From assembly GCA_945861225.1 (NCBI GenBank), contig CAMATU010000011.1, forward strand, positions 1 through 38,525: a stretch of DNA of 38,525 bases, given 5' to 3'. Under the pieces are notes generated by a model that was not told the origin of the DNA, made no database searches, and worked only from the letters and a program-made list of their open reading frames with translations. The stretch comes from Klebsiella pneumoniae. GTDB lineage: Bacteria > Pseudomonadota > Gammaproteobacteria > Ga0077536. Shown piece after piece: positions 1-8,511 of the stretch (position 1 is the stretch's first letter; every line of letters starts with the position of its first letter). Both the position numbers and the translations under genes were made by a program.

Positions 1-6
1 CCATGG

Positions 7-28
7 ATCCCGGGTCTGCGCCCGGGAT
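7..28. repeat. short perfect inverted repeat
   Basis: Arms at 7-14 and 21-28 are perfectly complementary around a 6-nt loop. It lies just downstream of the minus-strand SDR gene that ends at 88, so it may act as a transcription terminator, although no T-run follows. It could equally be a REP-like dispersed sequence. Only the palindrome is seen; the role is inferred. Confidence 0.4.
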
Positions 29-87
29 GACGGCGTTCAGCGTTCGCGCGGCCCCTAAAGCCCGTCATCCCGAAAAGCTAACCAGCG

Positions 88-810
88 TTACACCAGCACC
101 CCGCCGCCATCGATCGTCAAAATCGTGCCGTTCACATAGCCGTTTTTCATCAGGAACAACACGGCGTCGGCGATTTCTTCCGGGCGACCCACGCGCTTCA
201 CCGGCAACTTATCGCCGGCCGCCGCGAGAATAGCATCGCGCTGATCGCCCAGTAACGCATCGAATAACGGCGTATCCACATAGCCAGGCTGGATCACATT
301 CACCCGCAACGGCGCGAGTTCAAGGGCCATCGCGCGCGCGAAAGATTCGACTGCGCCGCAAGAGGCGGAGGCGACTGAGGCACCGGCGAGCGGACGGCGG
401 GCCGCCGTGCCGGACATGAACACTAATGATCCGCCGGCGCGCATTTTCGGCGCGCCGTATTTACACGCATACAGCGCAGCCCAGAAGCGAACACCCATCG
501 CCGGCCGCATCTCAGTGCGCGTCGGCGCGAGATTTGCGTCGTGCACCAGGGTCGCGGCCGTCGTGAAAATATGATCGATATGCGCCAACGAGGCAAAGAA
601 CTCGCGGCTCGGATTTTCATGCGCGGCATCGAACTGGCCGGTGCGCACCTGGCCACCGAGGACTGCACGCGCACGCGCCAAGCGTGCTTCATCACGCCCA
701 GTGATTACAACCTCAGCCCCTGCCACCTGCGCGGCCACTGCGGTCGCGAGGCCGATGCCTGAACTGCCACCTAGCACGACTACGGTCTTGCCTTGCAAAC
801 TGTGCCCCAT
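88..810 (-). CDS. divergent SDR-family protein (catalytic Tyr/Lys missing)
   Basis: This 240-residue protein has the short-chain dehydrogenase/reductase fold. An N-terminal Rossmann glycine motif (GGSSGIG, about residues 15-21) binds NAD(P), and the C-terminal segment has the usual PGYVDT and a terminal IDGGG. The active site is unusual. The catalytic Ser region (MSGTAA) is present, but the YxxxK motif before the AVESFARA helix is replaced, with Ala and Cys at the Tyr and Lys positions (segment ASVASASCGAVESF). Some SDR subfamilies have such a divergent site, so it may be a reductase with altered chemistry or a non-catalytic member. The start at 810 has a GGGGAG ribosome site upstream. It may be co-transcribed with the upstream surE-like gene on the same strand, about 30 bases away. 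The substrate is unknown. Confidence 0.85.
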   Translation of the reverse strand: MGHSLQGKTVVVLGGSSGIGLATAVAAQVAGAEVVITGRDEARLARARAVLGGQVRTGQFDAAHENPSREFFASLAHIDHIFTTAATLVHDANLAPTRTEMRPAMGVRFWAALYACKYGAPKMRAGGSLVFMSGTAARRPLAGASVASASCGAVESFARAMALELAPLRVNVIQPGYVDTPLFDALLGDQRDAILAAAGDKLPVKRVGRPEEIADAVLFLMKNGYVNGTILTIDGGGVLV

Positions 811-839
811 ATCTATCTCCCCTTTATCTTGGTTTTACG

Positions 840-1724
840 TTAGGGCTTGGCGAGATCGCCCACTCGCGCAGCGGCGTCGACGCGCGCGTCGCGGGCTGCG
901 AGCCAGCTGGTATCCAGCAGCGAAAGCGTGACAAAGCCAGCCGCAAAACGGGCGGTGTCCGTGCGCGAGCCGCTGGGATACTTGGTCGTATCAGGTCCCA
1001 AAGCCAACTTTACCGTACCTGCCGCGTCCCCCTCACGATACGCAGCCGTGTAGCCAAACCCTCGCCCGAGATCAGCCCAGCGCGCGCCCTTGATCGCCTG
1101 GGGCAACATGGCGGGGTAATTCACGTTAAGCAACGTGCGTGCGGGCAATAACTTTTTGCGTATCGGCTGCGCGCTGAGGCGCGCGACCAGACCGACAACG
1201 AACTGCGCTGCACCCGGATAGGCCGCCAACGTACTCGGAAAGCCCTGCGCCGCTTCCGTGAAATCGATGCCCACCGAAACTGCGATGGCGGGGACATCAT
1301 TCATGGCAGCCATGACGGCCGCGCCTACGGTGCCTGAGAGATTGCTTACCGCGCCAAGATTCTGGCCGCGATTTGCGCCCGAGATGACCAGATCCGGCGG
1401 CGCTTGCTTGAACACGCGTCGCAGCCCCACCCACACTGCATCGGCGGGGCTCCCATCGACCACCCACACGCCTGGCGACTCTTCCTTAACCGCCATCTGC
1501 GCGGTTGAAATTTTCACGCTACTCCCGCTTTGATCAGTGCGCGGCGCGACTACTGTGACGTGATGTCCCGCAGCCTGCAGAGCCGCGCGCACCGCCACTA
1601 GTCCGGGCGCTTCGAAACCATCATCATTTGCGAGGAGGATATTGAGTTCTCGTGCAGTGCCGAGCTGCGCGCCACCGAGGAGCAGCACGCAAACCCACAC
1701 AACTTTTTGCAGACCTTGTCGCAT
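840..1724 (-). CDS. SurE-like 5'/3'-nucleotidase with signal peptide
   Basis: This is a SurE family acid phosphatase that removes phosphate from nucleoside monophosphates. Family hallmarks are the N-terminal ANDDGFEAPG segment with its metal-binding Asp pair, then DGSPADAVWVGL, then ISGANRGQNLG and SGTVGAA, all in the expected order. The start was set at 1724 because the ATG there has GGGGAG upstream and opens a hydrophobic leader of about 23 residues ending near GTA-REL, which looks like a cleaved signal peptide. Canonical bacterial SurE is cytoplasmic and begins almost directly at the NDDG motif, so this copy is probably periplasmic, scavenging phosphate or nucleosides. At about 294 residues it is slightly longer than E. 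coli SurE. A separate housekeeping surE may exist elsewhere. Confidence 0.87.
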   Translation of the reverse strand: MRQGLQKVVWVCVLLLGGAQLGTARELNILLANDDGFEAPGLVAVRAALQAAGHHVTVVAPRTDQSGSSVKISTAQMAVKEESPGVWVVDGSPADAVWVGLRRVFKQAPPDLVISGANRGQNLGAVSNLSGTVGAAVMAAMNDVPAIAVSVGIDFTEAAQGFPSTLAAYPGAAQFVVGLVARLSAQPIRKKLLPARTLLNVNYPAMLPQAIKGARWADLGRGFGYTAAYREGDAAGTVKLALGPDTTKYPSGSRTDTARFAAGFVTLSLLDTSWLAARDARVDAAARVGDLAKP

Positions 1725-1857
1725 GTTCGCTCCCCTACACAAATTGTCTGGCCCGAAGTCTAGCCGATGCGCCTTGTCAGAAGGGTGCAAGTCGCCAGGA
1801 AAAAAACCGTCGGAGCCGTTATCCTACGCACTCCCTGTGAAAACCTGAGAGACGCTC

Positions 1858-4062
1858 ATGATCCCCGGCACTGATAACGCGACCACCCATACCCAAGTCA
1901 ATCAGGGCCGGATGGAAGTCGCCAACCCCCTGCATCACCTCGTCGTCAACGAAATTCTGCCAGGGCTCGATTTGACACCGGCAGCCTTCTGGGCCTTGCT
2001 GGAGGAACTTATCACCGAACTCGCGCCCAAGAATAATGTACTGCTGCTTAAGCGCTACAAATTGCAGGCGGAGATCGATACCTGGCATCAAGCCCGTTGC
2101 GATGCGCCGCATGATCACGCGCAATACAAGAAATTCTTGCAGAAAATTGGCTATCTGCTGCCGGAAGGCCCCGATTTCGCGATCACCACGACCAATGTGG
2201 ATGAAGAAATCGCGACCCTGGCCGGCCCACAACTCGTGGTGCCGGTGAAAAATGCGCGCTATGCGCTCAATGCGACTAACGCACGCTGGGGCTCGCTATA
2301 CGACGCGCTATACGGCTCCGATGTGATCACGGACAGCGATGGCGCCGAGAAGACCACCGGCTACAACCCAGCACGCGGCGCGAAAGTCATTGCTTATGGA
2401 CGCAACTTGCTCGATCAAGCCGCGCCGCTCAGCAGTGGTTCCCACGCCGAAGCTGTGGCCTACCAGGTGGTCGGCGGTCAACTGCAGGTCTCACTCAAGC
2501 ACGGCAGCGCGGTCGGGCTCAGTCATGCCGAGCGGTTGATCGGTTACAACGGCGCGGCCGACGCGCCGCACGAAATCCTGCTCCGCAACAACGGTCTCCA
2601 CATCATCATCCAGATCGACGCCGCGCACGCGGTCGGCAAGACGGATGCGGCGCACATCAAAGATCTGCTGATCGAATCAGCCATCACCACCATTCAGGAT
2701 TGCGAAGATTCTGTGGCCGCCGCCGACGGTGCCGATAAGACCGAGGTCTATCGCAATTGGTTAGGGCTCATGCGGGGCACGCTTAACGATACTTTCGAGA
2801 AGCATGGCAAATCCCTCACGCGCACCTTGAATCCCGATCTGCAATTCACCGGGGCGAATGGCGAGCCGCTGTCGCTACACGGTCGCTCGCTCCTCCTGGT
2901 GCGCAATGTCGGCCACCTGATGACCAATGAAGCCGTGCTGCTGAATGGCGAGGAAGTGCCGGAAGGAATTCTCGACGCCTTCATCACCGCGACCATCGCG
3001 CTCTATGATTTGAAAGGTCTGGGCACCCGGCGCAATTCGCGCACCGGCTCGATGTACATCGTGAAGCCCAAGATGCATGGCCCGGAAGAGGTCGCGTTCG
3101 CCTGCGCGCTGTTCGAGAAAGTGGAAGATCTGCTGCAGCTGCCGCGGTGTACCTTGAAAATTGGCGTGATGGATGAAGAGCGCCGTACTACCGTGAATTT
3201 GAAGGAATGCATTCGCGCCGCTCGCGATCGCCTGATCTTCATCAACACCGGATTCCTCGATCGCACCGGAGACGAAATTCACACGTCGATGGAAGCCGGT
3301 GTGATGGTGCGTAAGGAAGCGATGAAGCAGGAAAAGTGGATGCGGGCGTACGAGAATTGGAATGTCGATGTCGGGCTCGCCTGCGGCTTGCAGGGTAAGG
3401 CGCAGATCGGCAAGGGCATGTGGCCCAAGCCGGATCTGATGAAGGAGATGGTGAACACCAAGCAGGCCCACTTGCTGGCCGGTGCGAGTACGGCGTGGGT
3501 GCCCTCGCCCACTGCCGCCACCATTCATGCGATGCACTATCACCAGGTAAATGTGTGGAGCGTGCAGAACGAATTGAAGAAGCGGCCGCGCGCGAGCCTG
3601 GACGACATCCTCACCTTGCCGCTGCTGGGGGATACGCCGCTCACGCGTGAGCAAGTCCAGGCCGAGCTCGACAACAACTGCCAGGGCATCCTCGGCTATG
3701 TGGTGCGCTGGATCGATCTCGGCATCGGATGTTCGAAGGTGCCGGACATCAACGATGTGGGGCTAATGGAAGACCGCGCAACCTTACGCATCTCCAGCCA
3801 ACATATCGCGAACTGGCTACGCCACGATTACGTGCGGCGCAGACACGTCCTCGAGACATTCAAGCGCATGGCGGTAGTGGTCGATCGGCAGAACGCGCAC
3901 GATCCTGCCTACAAACCGATGTCAGTGAATTTCGATGAATCGGTCGCGTTCCAGGCCGCGTGCGAATTGGTGTTTGGCGGTGTGCATCAACCGAATGGCT
4001 ACACCGAACCGGTGCTACACCGTCGGCGGCGCGAATTGAAGGCGGCGGCACGGGAGGCGTGA
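1858..4062 (+). CDS. glcB: malate synthase G
   Basis: Malate synthase G condenses glyoxylate with acetyl-CoA to form malate, completing the glyoxylate shunt in the cytoplasm. At 734 residues the length matches the monomeric isoform G (about 720-730), not the shorter AceB type. Diagnostic segments include [11 protein letters not shown] near the N-terminus, [41 protein letters not shown] with the catalytic region arginine, [21 protein letters not shown] and [14 protein letters not shown]. The ATG at 1858 has a GAGAG ribosome site. It stands alone, divergent from the surE-like gene, with about 130 bases between them. No aceA is visible nearby. Together with the fatty-acid type genes to the right it suggests growth on C2 units from lipid or CoA-ester breakdown, which is an inference. 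Confidence 0.97.
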   Translation: MIPGTDNATTHTQVNQGRMEVANPLHHLVVNEILPGLDLTPAAFWALLEELITELAPKNNVLLLKRYKLQAEIDTWHQARCDAPHDHAQYKKFLQKIGYLLPEGPDFAITTTNVDEEIATLAGPQLVVPVKNARYALNATNARWGSLYDALYGSDVITDSDGAEKTTGYNPARGAKVIAYGRNLLDQAAPLSSGSHAEAVAYQVVGGQLQVSLKHGSAVGLSHAERLIGYNGAADAPHEILLRNNGLHIIIQIDAAHAVGKTDAAHIKDLLIESAITTIQDCEDSVAAADGADKTEVYRNWLGLMRGTLNDTFEKHGKSLTRTLNPDLQFTGANGEPLSLHGRSLLLVRNVGHLMTNEAVLLNGEEVPEGILDAFITATIALYDLKGLGTRRNSRTGSMYIVKPKMHGPEEVAFACALFEKVEDLLQLPRCTLKIGVMDEERRTTVNLKECIRAARDRLIFINTGFLDRTGDEIHTSMEAGVMVRKEAMKQEKWMRAYENWNVDVGLACGLQGKAQIGKGMWPKPDLMKEMVNTKQAHLLAGASTAWVPSPTAATIHAMHYHQVNVWSVQNELKKRPRASLDDILTLPLLGDTPLTREQVQAELDNNCQGILGYVVRWIDLGIGCSKVPDINDVGLMEDRATLRISSQHIANWLRHDYVRRRHVLETFKRMAVVVDRQNAHDPAYKPMSVNFDESVAFQAACELVFGGVHQPNGYTEPVLHRRRRELKAAAREA

Positions 4063-4085
4063 CGCCCCACAAGTAAGGCACCAAC

Positions 4086-4289
4086 CCATAGGTCGGATGA
4101 GCGCAGCGTTATCCGACATCGGGCTTCAGCCGCTATGCCCCGCGACTCGTCCCATCGCGCCTAAAGGCGCTCCTACAAGGAGATTCAAGGTCTCATAGTC
4201 CCATAGGTCGGATGAGCGCAGCGTTATCCGACATCGGACTTCACGCGATGAAATGCGTCCAGCCACTTCGCGCCTAAAGGCGCTCCTAC
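4086..4289. repeat. tandem pair of composite intergenic repeats
   Basis: A 37-bp sequence at 4086-4122 recurs at 4201-4237 without change; inside it GTCGGAT and ATCCGAC form an inverted pair. Each copy is followed about 35 bases later by an identical 21-bp sequence (4156-4176 and 4269-4289) containing the palindrome GCGCCTAAAGGCGC. The composite unit is therefore duplicated about 113-115 bases apart in the gap between glcB and a convergent hydratase gene. Such GTAGGAGCGCC...GGCGC motifs are typical dispersed extragenic repeats in gammaproteobacteria. They may also work as bidirectional terminators. No gene is seen in 4063-4316. Confidence 0.75.
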
Positions 4290-4316
4290 CAGAAGATTCG
4301 AATCCCGTACCTCGGG

Positions 4317-5102
4317 CTACTTCCCCTGCCAGCGCGGCGCGCGCTTCTCCGCAAAGGCCGCCGCACCTTCCATGCGATCTGTTGAAAGGTAGGCGACCTT
4401 AAACGCCGGATAGGTTGCCTGCTGCACCATTGCCGCTTGCAGACTTGGTTCATCGAGTCCACGCAGCACCGCTTCCTTGGAGCCGCGGATCGCCAGTGGC
4501 GCACAGCGGAGAATTTTCGCGCACCACTGGTCGACCGTCGACGCCAAGTCCGCGGGATCCACCAGCGCCGTGATGAAACCCATGCGATAGCCCGCTTCGG
4601 CGTCGATGATATCCCCGGTGAGAATGAGGCCCATGGCCTGCTTCAGCCCAATCTGGCGTGCCAAACGATGCACGCCACCGCCCAACGCTACCGCGCCCAC
4701 CAACGGCTCCGGTAGGCCAAAGCGTGACCGGCGTGTGGCGATCAAAATGTCACACGCCAACGCGAGCTCAAAGCCGCCGCCAACCGCCACGCCATCCACT
4801 GCCGCAATCAGCGGCTTCGTCAAATCGAAACGCTCGATAAGCCCGGCATAACCGCTCTTCGGGTACACATTCGGTTTGCCGGCTTTCGCGATCGCCTTCA
4901 AATCGCTGCCCGCCGAAAATGCACGCTCACCCGCACCGGCAATGACACAGAGATATTGCTCATCATCGGCCGCAAATTGATCGAACGCATGCTGCAGCTC
5001 ATCGTGCATCTGTTGGCTGATCGCGTTTAGAACTTCAGGCCGATTCAGGGTCACGCGCGTGATGTGCCCAGCATTCGATACGGTAATTTGTTGGTAGTTC
5101 AT
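4317..5102 (-). CDS. enoyl-CoA hydratase/isomerase family protein
   Basis: This is a 261-residue crotonase-fold protein. The oxyanion-hole segments are visible: FSAGSDLKAI around residue 62 and DGVAVGGGFELALACD around residue 105, the second followed by the family Pro-Glu region (FGLPEPLVG). The C-terminus ends in the usual EKRAPRWQGK. The family hydrates or isomerises enoyl-CoA thioesters in beta-oxidation and related pathways, and the exact substrate cannot be read from sequence. The ATG at 5102 has GGAG nine bases upstream. Only 18 bases separate it from the upstream SDR gene on the same strand, so the two probably form an operon acting on the same CoA-ester or alcohol/ketone substrate. 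Confidence 0.9.
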   Translation of the reverse strand: MNYQQITVSNAGHITRVTLNRPEVLNAISQQMHDELQHAFDQFAADDEQYLCVIAGAGERAFSAGSDLKAIAKAGKPNVYPKSGYAGLIERFDLTKPLIAAVDGVAVGGGFELALACDILIATRRSRFGLPEPLVGAVALGGGVHRLARQIGLKQAMGLILTGDIIDAEAGYRMGFITALVDPADLASTVDQWCAKILRCAPLAIRGSKEAVLRGLDEPSLQAAMVQQATYPAFKVAYLSTDRMEGAAAFAEKRAPRWQGK

Positions 5103-5120
5103 GCAGTGATACTCCGTGGT

Positions 5121-5894
5121 TTACTCGAGCGGACCGGCCTGCGCACGCCAACGATTCATGCCGATCAACCAGCGATCGACATCCGTCGCTTTGCGGAGCA
5201 TGTATTCACGCACCACTGGGTGCGGCAGGATTAAGAATTCCTCGCGTGCCATGCTCTTGATCACACACTCCGCGAGTTCCTCCGGCTCGATCATGCCATC
5301 GACACTTGCCACTGAGGCGCCATCCGGCCGTGAGGTCATCGGCGTGCGTACGGCTTGGGGCGCCAGCACGGACACCCGTACGCCCTGATCGCGATACTTG
5401 ATCGAAACCCATTCGGCGAACGCGACCGCCGCGTGTTTCGTCACCGAATAAGTTGCCGACTGAATATGACTCAACAGCCCGGCGGCAGACGCGGTGTGCA
5501 CGAGATAACCGCTGCCACGCGCCACCATTTTAGGTGCCACCGCGCGCACCGCGTAGACATGCGCCATCACATGAATATCCCAATTCAACTGCCAATCTGC
5601 ATTCAGCGCGTTTTCATCGCCAAAGCGGGCGATGCCGGCGTTGGAGCAGAAGATGTCGATTGGCCCAAGCTCCCGTTCCACCCTGGCGACCAGCTGTTGG
5701 ATATCGGCCTCGTGCGCGACATTGCAGGGCACAGCGATGCCATTCACGCTTGCTGCGACTTCGCAGAGCGCGTCTTCCTGCACATCCGCCACCGCGATGC
5801 CTTTGGCCCCTTCAGCATGAAAGCGACGCGCAAGCGCGGCGCCGATGCCGCTGGCGCCGCCGGTAATGACCGCGATCTTGCCCTTAACGTCCAT
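5121..5894 (-). CDS. SDR family oxidoreductase
   Basis: This 257-residue classical short-chain dehydrogenase has all catalytic parts: TGGASGIG for cofactor binding near residue 11, the NAG motif (SNAGIARFG), the catalytic Ser in HTASAAG, and the YSVTK version of YxxxK. An Asp at the end of the second strand (VADVQ) suggests preference for NAD over NADP. The C-terminal third is longer than in FabG-type proteins and lacks the usual GG-containing end. It is the first gene of a probable two-gene operon with the crotonase gene to its left, and is divergent from a second crotonase gene that begins 259 bases to the right. It probably oxidises a hydroxy intermediate; the substrate is unknown. Confidence 0.9.
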   Translation of the reverse strand: MDVKGKIAVITGGASGIGAALARRFHAEGAKGIAVADVQEDALCEVAASVNGIAVPCNVAHEADIQQLVARVERELGPIDIFCSNAGIARFGDENALNADWQLNWDIHVMAHVYAVRAVAPKMVARGSGYLVHTASAAGLLSHIQSATYSVTKHAAVAFAEWVSIKYRDQGVRVSVLAPQAVRTPMTSRPDGASVASVDGMIEPEELAECVIKSMAREEFLILPHPVVREYMLRKATDVDRWLIGMNRWRAQAGPLE

Positions 5895-6153
5895 CGATCA
5901 TCCTTTCAGAGTACGCGTTTTTTTGAGATGCCTGAGCAACTTCAGCCAGCCTCCGGAATTTGCCCAGTGTACACCGAGACTCACGTCTGATTGCCGCCAC
6001 TTCCATTCGCGGAGCTTGAGGCGGCAGCAGACATCGGGGCACGCGCGCGGGACGAGGCTTTCGAGCGCGATTTCTCGCGCAGAATTCGCCAGCCCGCGCA
6101 ATGAGAATCCCCTTATACTCTCCAAGCCTGTTTCCGCTGTGAGGAGCCTCCCG

Positions 6154-6948
6154 ATGACCGCCAGTGACAGAATCGACTACCTCGTAGAAGACGGCATTGC
6201 GACCATTCTTCTGCACCGCGCACCAGTAAATGCGATCGACCATCCCATGATCGATGCAATCCACAACGCACTACGCGAGGCTGACCGCAGCCCAGAGGTG
6301 CGTGTGGTGCTGATCACCAGCGCCCTGCCGGGCATGTTCTGCGGCGGCATGGATCTCAAGATGGTAAACCAAGGTGACGGCCTGGCGCTGCGCGAGTTCG
6401 TCTACAAGTTCTATATGGAAACGATGGATATTCAGTATCGGCTGACCAAGCCGACCATCGCCGTAATCAACGGGCCGGCACGCGGTGCGGGCATGACGCT
6501 CGCCATTACCTGCGACATGATTCTGACGGCCGACGATATCGATCTCGGCTATCCGGAGATCGATATCGGGCTGATCCCCGCGATCCACTACGTGCATCTG
6601 CCGCGCCAAATCAGCCGCCATAAGGCGTTTGAATTGCTGTTCACCGGCACCCCCATTTCGGCTCACGAGGCGGCCGAGCTAGGCCTCATCAATCATGCAG
6701 TTCCGCGTGCCGAATTGATGCCCCGCGCGAAATCACTCGCGCTGGTGCTTGCGCAGAAATCGCCCGCCATCATGGCGCTCGGTCGTGCCTCATTTCTGCG
6801 TGCCAATGATCTCGATTATCGGCGCAACGTCGAAAACCAGATCGAAACACTCTGTAACGTGTTCGAAACTGCAGATGGCCGCGAAGGATTGCGCGCGTTC
6901 GTGGAGAAGCGCGCGCCGGTGTGGGCAAGAAAGGACAGTCATGTCTGA
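6154..6948 (+). CDS. enoyl-CoA hydratase/isomerase family protein
   Basis: A 264-residue crotonase family member. Motifs are PVNAID near residue 22, FCGGMDLKM near residue 65 and NGPARGAGMTLAITCD near residue 105, which line the CoA pocket and oxyanion hole. The C-terminus again ends in FVEKRAPVWARK. The open frame extends further upstream, but the start at 6154 was chosen because GAGGAG lies directly before it and conserved sequence starts here. It overlaps the next gene by eight bases, a sign of translational coupling with the GST-like protein. Sequence identity to the other crotonase at 4.3-5.1 kb looks low, so it is not a recent duplicate. The substrate is not known. Confidence 0.88.
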   Translation: MTASDRIDYLVEDGIATILLHRAPVNAIDHPMIDAIHNALREADRSPEVRVVLITSALPGMFCGGMDLKMVNQGDGLALREFVYKFYMETMDIQYRLTKPTIAVINGPARGAGMTLAITCDMILTADDIDLGYPEIDIGLIPAIHYVHLPRQISRHKAFELLFTGTPISAHEAAELGLINHAVPRAELMPRAKSLALVLAQKSPAIMALGRASFLRANDLDYRRNVENQIETLCNVFETADGREGLRAFVEKRAPVWARKDSHV

Positions 6949-7879
6949 ATTGATCCTGCACCATTACGACGAAGCCCCGTTCGCCGAGAAGATCCGCCTG
7001 ATCTTCGGGATTAAACAGCTGGCCTGGCGCTCGGTCATTCAACCCTCGGCGATGCCGAAACCTGACCTGCTGCCTTTGACCGGCGGTTACCGCCGCACCC
7101 CGGTCATGCAAATCGGCGCGGATATCTATTGCGACACGCAACTTATTGCGGCGGTATTGGAAGCGGAATTTCCGCTCCCCTCAATTTTCCCGGACGACAA
7201 CCCAGGGCTTGGCTACGCGCTAGGAAGCTGGGCACACGGCCCCTATGTAGTGACCTCGGTTGCGATCTACATGGGCAGCGACGATCCGTTTTCCGGCGGC
7301 TTGAATCTTCCGGCTCACTTTCACGAAGACCGCAAAAAAATGTGGAAGACTCAATTTGATACGGATTCACTCGGCCCGCGCCTGCCAGGCTATCGTTCAC
7401 AGTTGGATGCGCATACGGATTTTCTCAATATGCAGCTCGCGGACGGCCGCCGATTTTTGACCGGCGATAAACCAGGGCTGGTTGATCTCCACGCAATGTG
7501 GGATCCATGGTTTTTGTATCGGTTCGCGCCGACTGAAGCGGCGCGTGCGTATGGCCGCTTTCCGCGGATTGCCGAATGGATGGCGCGACTCGATGCCATC
7601 AAACATGGAACGCGGACGGAGATGGATCCCGCGGCGGCCTTGGCTATCGCGCGACATGCGCAGCCCAAACTGGCGACAGGCATCGATCCGCATGATCCGA
7701 TCGGGATCAAGGCTGGCGCACAGGTGGCGGTATCGCCCGTAGATTACGCCGAGGTCAGCGTGGTAGGCGCCTTAGTCGGCACCACGGTTAGCAGCGTTTC
7801 CGTTTGGCGTAAGGATCCGCAGGTAGGTGAAGTCGTCGTGCATTTTCCCAAGATAGGTTACCGGATCGATCCCGTCTGA
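6941..7879 (+). CDS. glutathione S-transferase family protein
   Basis: The protein has 312 residues. The N-terminal 80 residues form a thioredoxin-like GST domain (LILHHYDEAPFAEKIRLIFG, then the cis-Pro segment YRRTPVMQIG, then the glutathione-binding D-T pair in IYCDTQLI). A helical C-terminal GST domain follows, and an extra tail of about 80 residues beyond the normal GST length contains a small beta-rich region (HFPKIGYRI at the end). The ATG at 6941 overlaps the end of the upstream hydratase gene, so the two are probably translated together. It could be a detoxifying transferase or a glutathione-dependent isomerase; no experimental relative can be named. A strong hairpin follows the stop codon. 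Confidence 0.85.
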   Translation: MSELILHHYDEAPFAEKIRLIFGIKQLAWRSVIQPSAMPKPDLLPLTGGYRRTPVMQIGADIYCDTQLIAAVLEAEFPLPSIFPDDNPGLGYALGSWAHGPYVVTSVAIYMGSDDPFSGGLNLPAHFHEDRKKMWKTQFDTDSLGPRLPGYRSQLDAHTDFLNMQLADGRRFLTGDKPGLVDLHAMWDPWFLYRFAPTEAARAYGRFPRIAEWMARLDAIKHGTRTEMDPAAALAIARHAQPKLATGIDPHDPIGIKAGAQVAVSPVDYAEVSVVGALVGTTVSSVSVWRKDPQVGEVVVHFPKIGYRIDPV

Positions 7880-7900
7880 GTTGCCGTCAGCCGCTTGATG

Positions 7901-7932
7901 CGAACCGATCAGCGAAGGTGCTGATCGGTTCG
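7901..7932. terminator. bidirectional hairpin terminator
   Basis: A perfect 12-bp inverted repeat (7901-7912 with 7921-7932) with an 8-nt loop sits between the convergent GST-like gene and the AhpD-like gene. There is no long T-run, so rho-independent function is inferred from location and stem strength only. Confidence 0.6.
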
Positions 7933-7953
7933 TCCTTACCCGCCACTGCTCAC

Positions 7954-8511
7954 TTAGTGCGTAAACGACAGCGGACAGGGTTCGCCCACGCCCTCCAGTC
8001 CTGTGGCATAGACCAAGCGCCCGTAGCCAACAAAAATCGCCATCCGCCAGCCCAGCGCCATGATTTGGCGTTCGCTGTAATGACGGCGTAACTCGTCGAA
8101 CAACGCCTGTGATACCGAACGATGGTCACCGGCCATCACCTCAGCGAACTTCAGGGCGGCCTTCTCGGCCGGCGTGAACAGCTCACTGTCTGCGAATCTT
8201 GGCAACGCCTTAATCATCTCATCGGTCAAACCCTGACACCTCGCCGAGGCATACACGGCTTTCATTCAGAGACTGCATTGATTGATCTGCGCGACCTTAT
8301 GGCGCACCAGCTCGGTCATCTTGATACTGATGCCATCGCTGTCGGCCATGATGTGCTCGTAATAGAACTTAACGAAGTGGCGATAGAGATCCGGGGTTTG
8401 AGCGAACACCTGGATCCATTCCGAGCCGCCGAGCGCGGCATCGCTTTCCTGCATCGTCTTCTGTAGATCTGGGTGCACTTCCTCAAAAGGCACCTTGCTG
8501 ATTCGGAGCAT
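7954..8511 (-). CDS. AhpD-like/carboxymuconolactone decarboxylase family protein, candidate selenoprotein (CxxU)
   Basis: One open frame of 185 residues is interrupted only by a TGA at codon 82 (8268-8266). Before it comes ELVRHKVAQINQCSL and after it MKAVYASARCQGL, both in the same frame. This is the peroxidase-type CMD/AhpD signature E-x11-C-x2-C, with Glu67, Cys79 and the TGA exactly at the second Cys position, giving C79-S-L-U82. Family members use this dithiol to reduce peroxides. The usual His four residues after the second Cys is Val here. The start has a strong AAGGAG site and the rest of the frame is intact, which argues against simple decay. The alternative is one TGC/TGT-to-TGA nonsense change, with possible re-initiation at the ATG right after the stop. 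Selenocysteine use is inferred; no sel genes are in the window. Confidence 0.75.
8232..8258 (-). promoter_or_regulatory. putative bacterial SECIS hairpin
   Basis: Directly downstream of the in-frame TGA the mRNA can form a hairpin. Counting the T of TGA as 1, bases 17-23 pair with 27-33 (two G.U and one U.G type pairs allowed) around a GGC loop at 24-26. Base U16 bulges, then 14-15 pair with 34-35 and 11-12 with 36-37. Known bacterial SECIS elements lie just after the UGA, with an apical loop about 16-37 bases away and a G among the first two loop bases; the E. coli fdhF element also has a bulged U at position 17. The pairing was done by eye. Confidence 0.5.

Noticed and set aside
2875-3654. 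Long minus-strand frame inside malate synthase
   Set aside because: It lies wholly opposite glcB, has no recognisable sequence and is a shadow of GC-rich coding DNA.
8266-8511. Two separate genes for the AhpD-like halves
   Set aside because: Both halves are in the same frame, complete one domain together, and the second has no convincing ribosome site apart from the ATG directly after the TGA.
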